From the NCBI GenBank assembly GCA_947175215.1, contig CAMWLR010000011.1:1-48353 (forward strand): DNA of 48,353 nt. Reading direction: 5' to 3'. How positions within the stretch are numbered: position 1 is the first letter of the stretch; each line of letters starts with the position of its first letter. Source of the stretch: an uncultured Porphyromonadaceae bacterium. Its GTDB lineage: Bacteria > Bacteroidota > Bacteroidia > Bacteroidales > Muribaculaceae. A program made the position numbers and the translations under genes. Below, in pieces: positions 47,848-48,353 of the stretch. The notes under the pieces are model-generated. The model was not told the origin of the DNA. It was given only the letters and a program-made list of their open reading frames with translations, and ran no database searches.

Positions 47848-48206
47848 ATGTATAAGAATATTAGTATGATAGAAATATAGATAGTCAGGTCTATTATGTC
47901 AAATGTACCGGGCATAAAATGCCACGCCTGAGCAAGCTCCATCCCTAAAGGCATCAATATTGCTGCTATTCGCAATACACCTGAGAGTACTGATGCAAAG
48001 ATCATGAGTGATATGCACCACAACCCATCCGGGATATAGTAAAGCAGAATCTCTCTTGATAATGACGGCTGTAACTCAAAGAGTGGTGTCCGGCAGTTGC
48101 TCAATATCGACTGCGTGAAAATAACCGGCTCACGAAAGAGTATATAAATCAATGCCCCGGCTAACAGTGTACACACTGAAATTATAAGAGATGATGTGTT
48201 ACTCAT
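47814..48206 (-). CDS. VanZ-like membrane protein
   Basis: Four hydrophobic segments; MPLGMELAQAWHFMPGTFDIIDLTIYI resembles the VanZ E..Q....P.R..D..D signature; TAATTTTG -7 box at 48216-48223 (minus). Confidence 0.6.
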   Translation of the reverse strand: MSNTSSLIISVCTLLAGALIYILFREPVIFTQSILSNCRTPLFELQPSLSREILLYYIPDGLWCISLMIFASVLSGVLRIAAILMPLGMELAQAWHFMPGTFDIIDLTIYISIILIFLYIWKRKSQNSVR

Positions 48207-48353
48207 TTCGCCAACAAAATTACATCAAGCGTATGGGTTGAGCGACCGCCACAGCGTTTAACATTTTGACGTATCAGTCAAATATTCAGACAATGATACC
48301 GGCTAAAGCATCTGTAAACGTGATTATGGGAGCTATGATCTCCGGCCCGGCGG

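Noticed and set aside
48265-48282. Inverted repeat TTTGAC-gtatca-GTCAAA upstream of VanZ-like gene
   Set aside because: Only 6-bp arms, ~57 bp from the -7 box; too weak to call an operator without genome-wide support.
1-48353. CRISPR arrays, prophage, insertion sequences with transposase, tRNA genes, biosynthetic gene clusters, known defence systems
   Set aside because: No regularly spaced repeats, phage structural genes, transposase/integrase motifs, tRNA cloverleaf sequences, or defence or BGC signature proteins were found on either strand by reading.

Overview
The window is a Bacteroidales-type chromosomal segment. Support comes from TAnnTTTG -7 promoter boxes, a TonB/OMP-like barrel, a BSH-like amidase and a Rho with a long N-terminal insertion. 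It is mostly housekeeping and envelope genes: a truncated secreted GH13 amylase, M16 peptidase, radA, a SpoU methyltransferase, RNase P RNA, MscS, a C11 lipoprotein, gmd/fcl, alaS, MerR and Crp/Fnr regulators, tandem DUF3108 proteins, rho, a choloylglycine hydrolase, DUF1015, a glutaminase-like protein, an orphan UmuD-like protein, glmS, CotH, FrnE/MarR, rplS, a MacAB-TolC type pump, a DHHW/MBOAT/SGNH O-acetylation cassette, and a terminal group of small HTH/secreted/membrane proteins. No CRISPR array, prophage, transposase or tRNA gene was recognised. The most interesting signals are non-coding. (1) Two promoters share the palindrome TCAACA-WW-TGTTGA followed by GAAAAA, exactly 22 bp upstream of a kAACTTTG -7 box. 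One drives an unannotated structured transcript encoding a 19-aa hydrophobic peptide directly downstream of a crp/fnr-type gene; the other drives an outer-membrane beta-barrel gene, suggesting a small Crp/Fnr-like regulon. (2) A ~142-nt long-armed inverted-repeat element lies upstream of the same crp/fnr gene. (3) A compact ~65-nt sRNA gene has a full promoter and an intrinsic terminator. (4) Three genes carry short tandem duplications spanning or abutting their stop codons.
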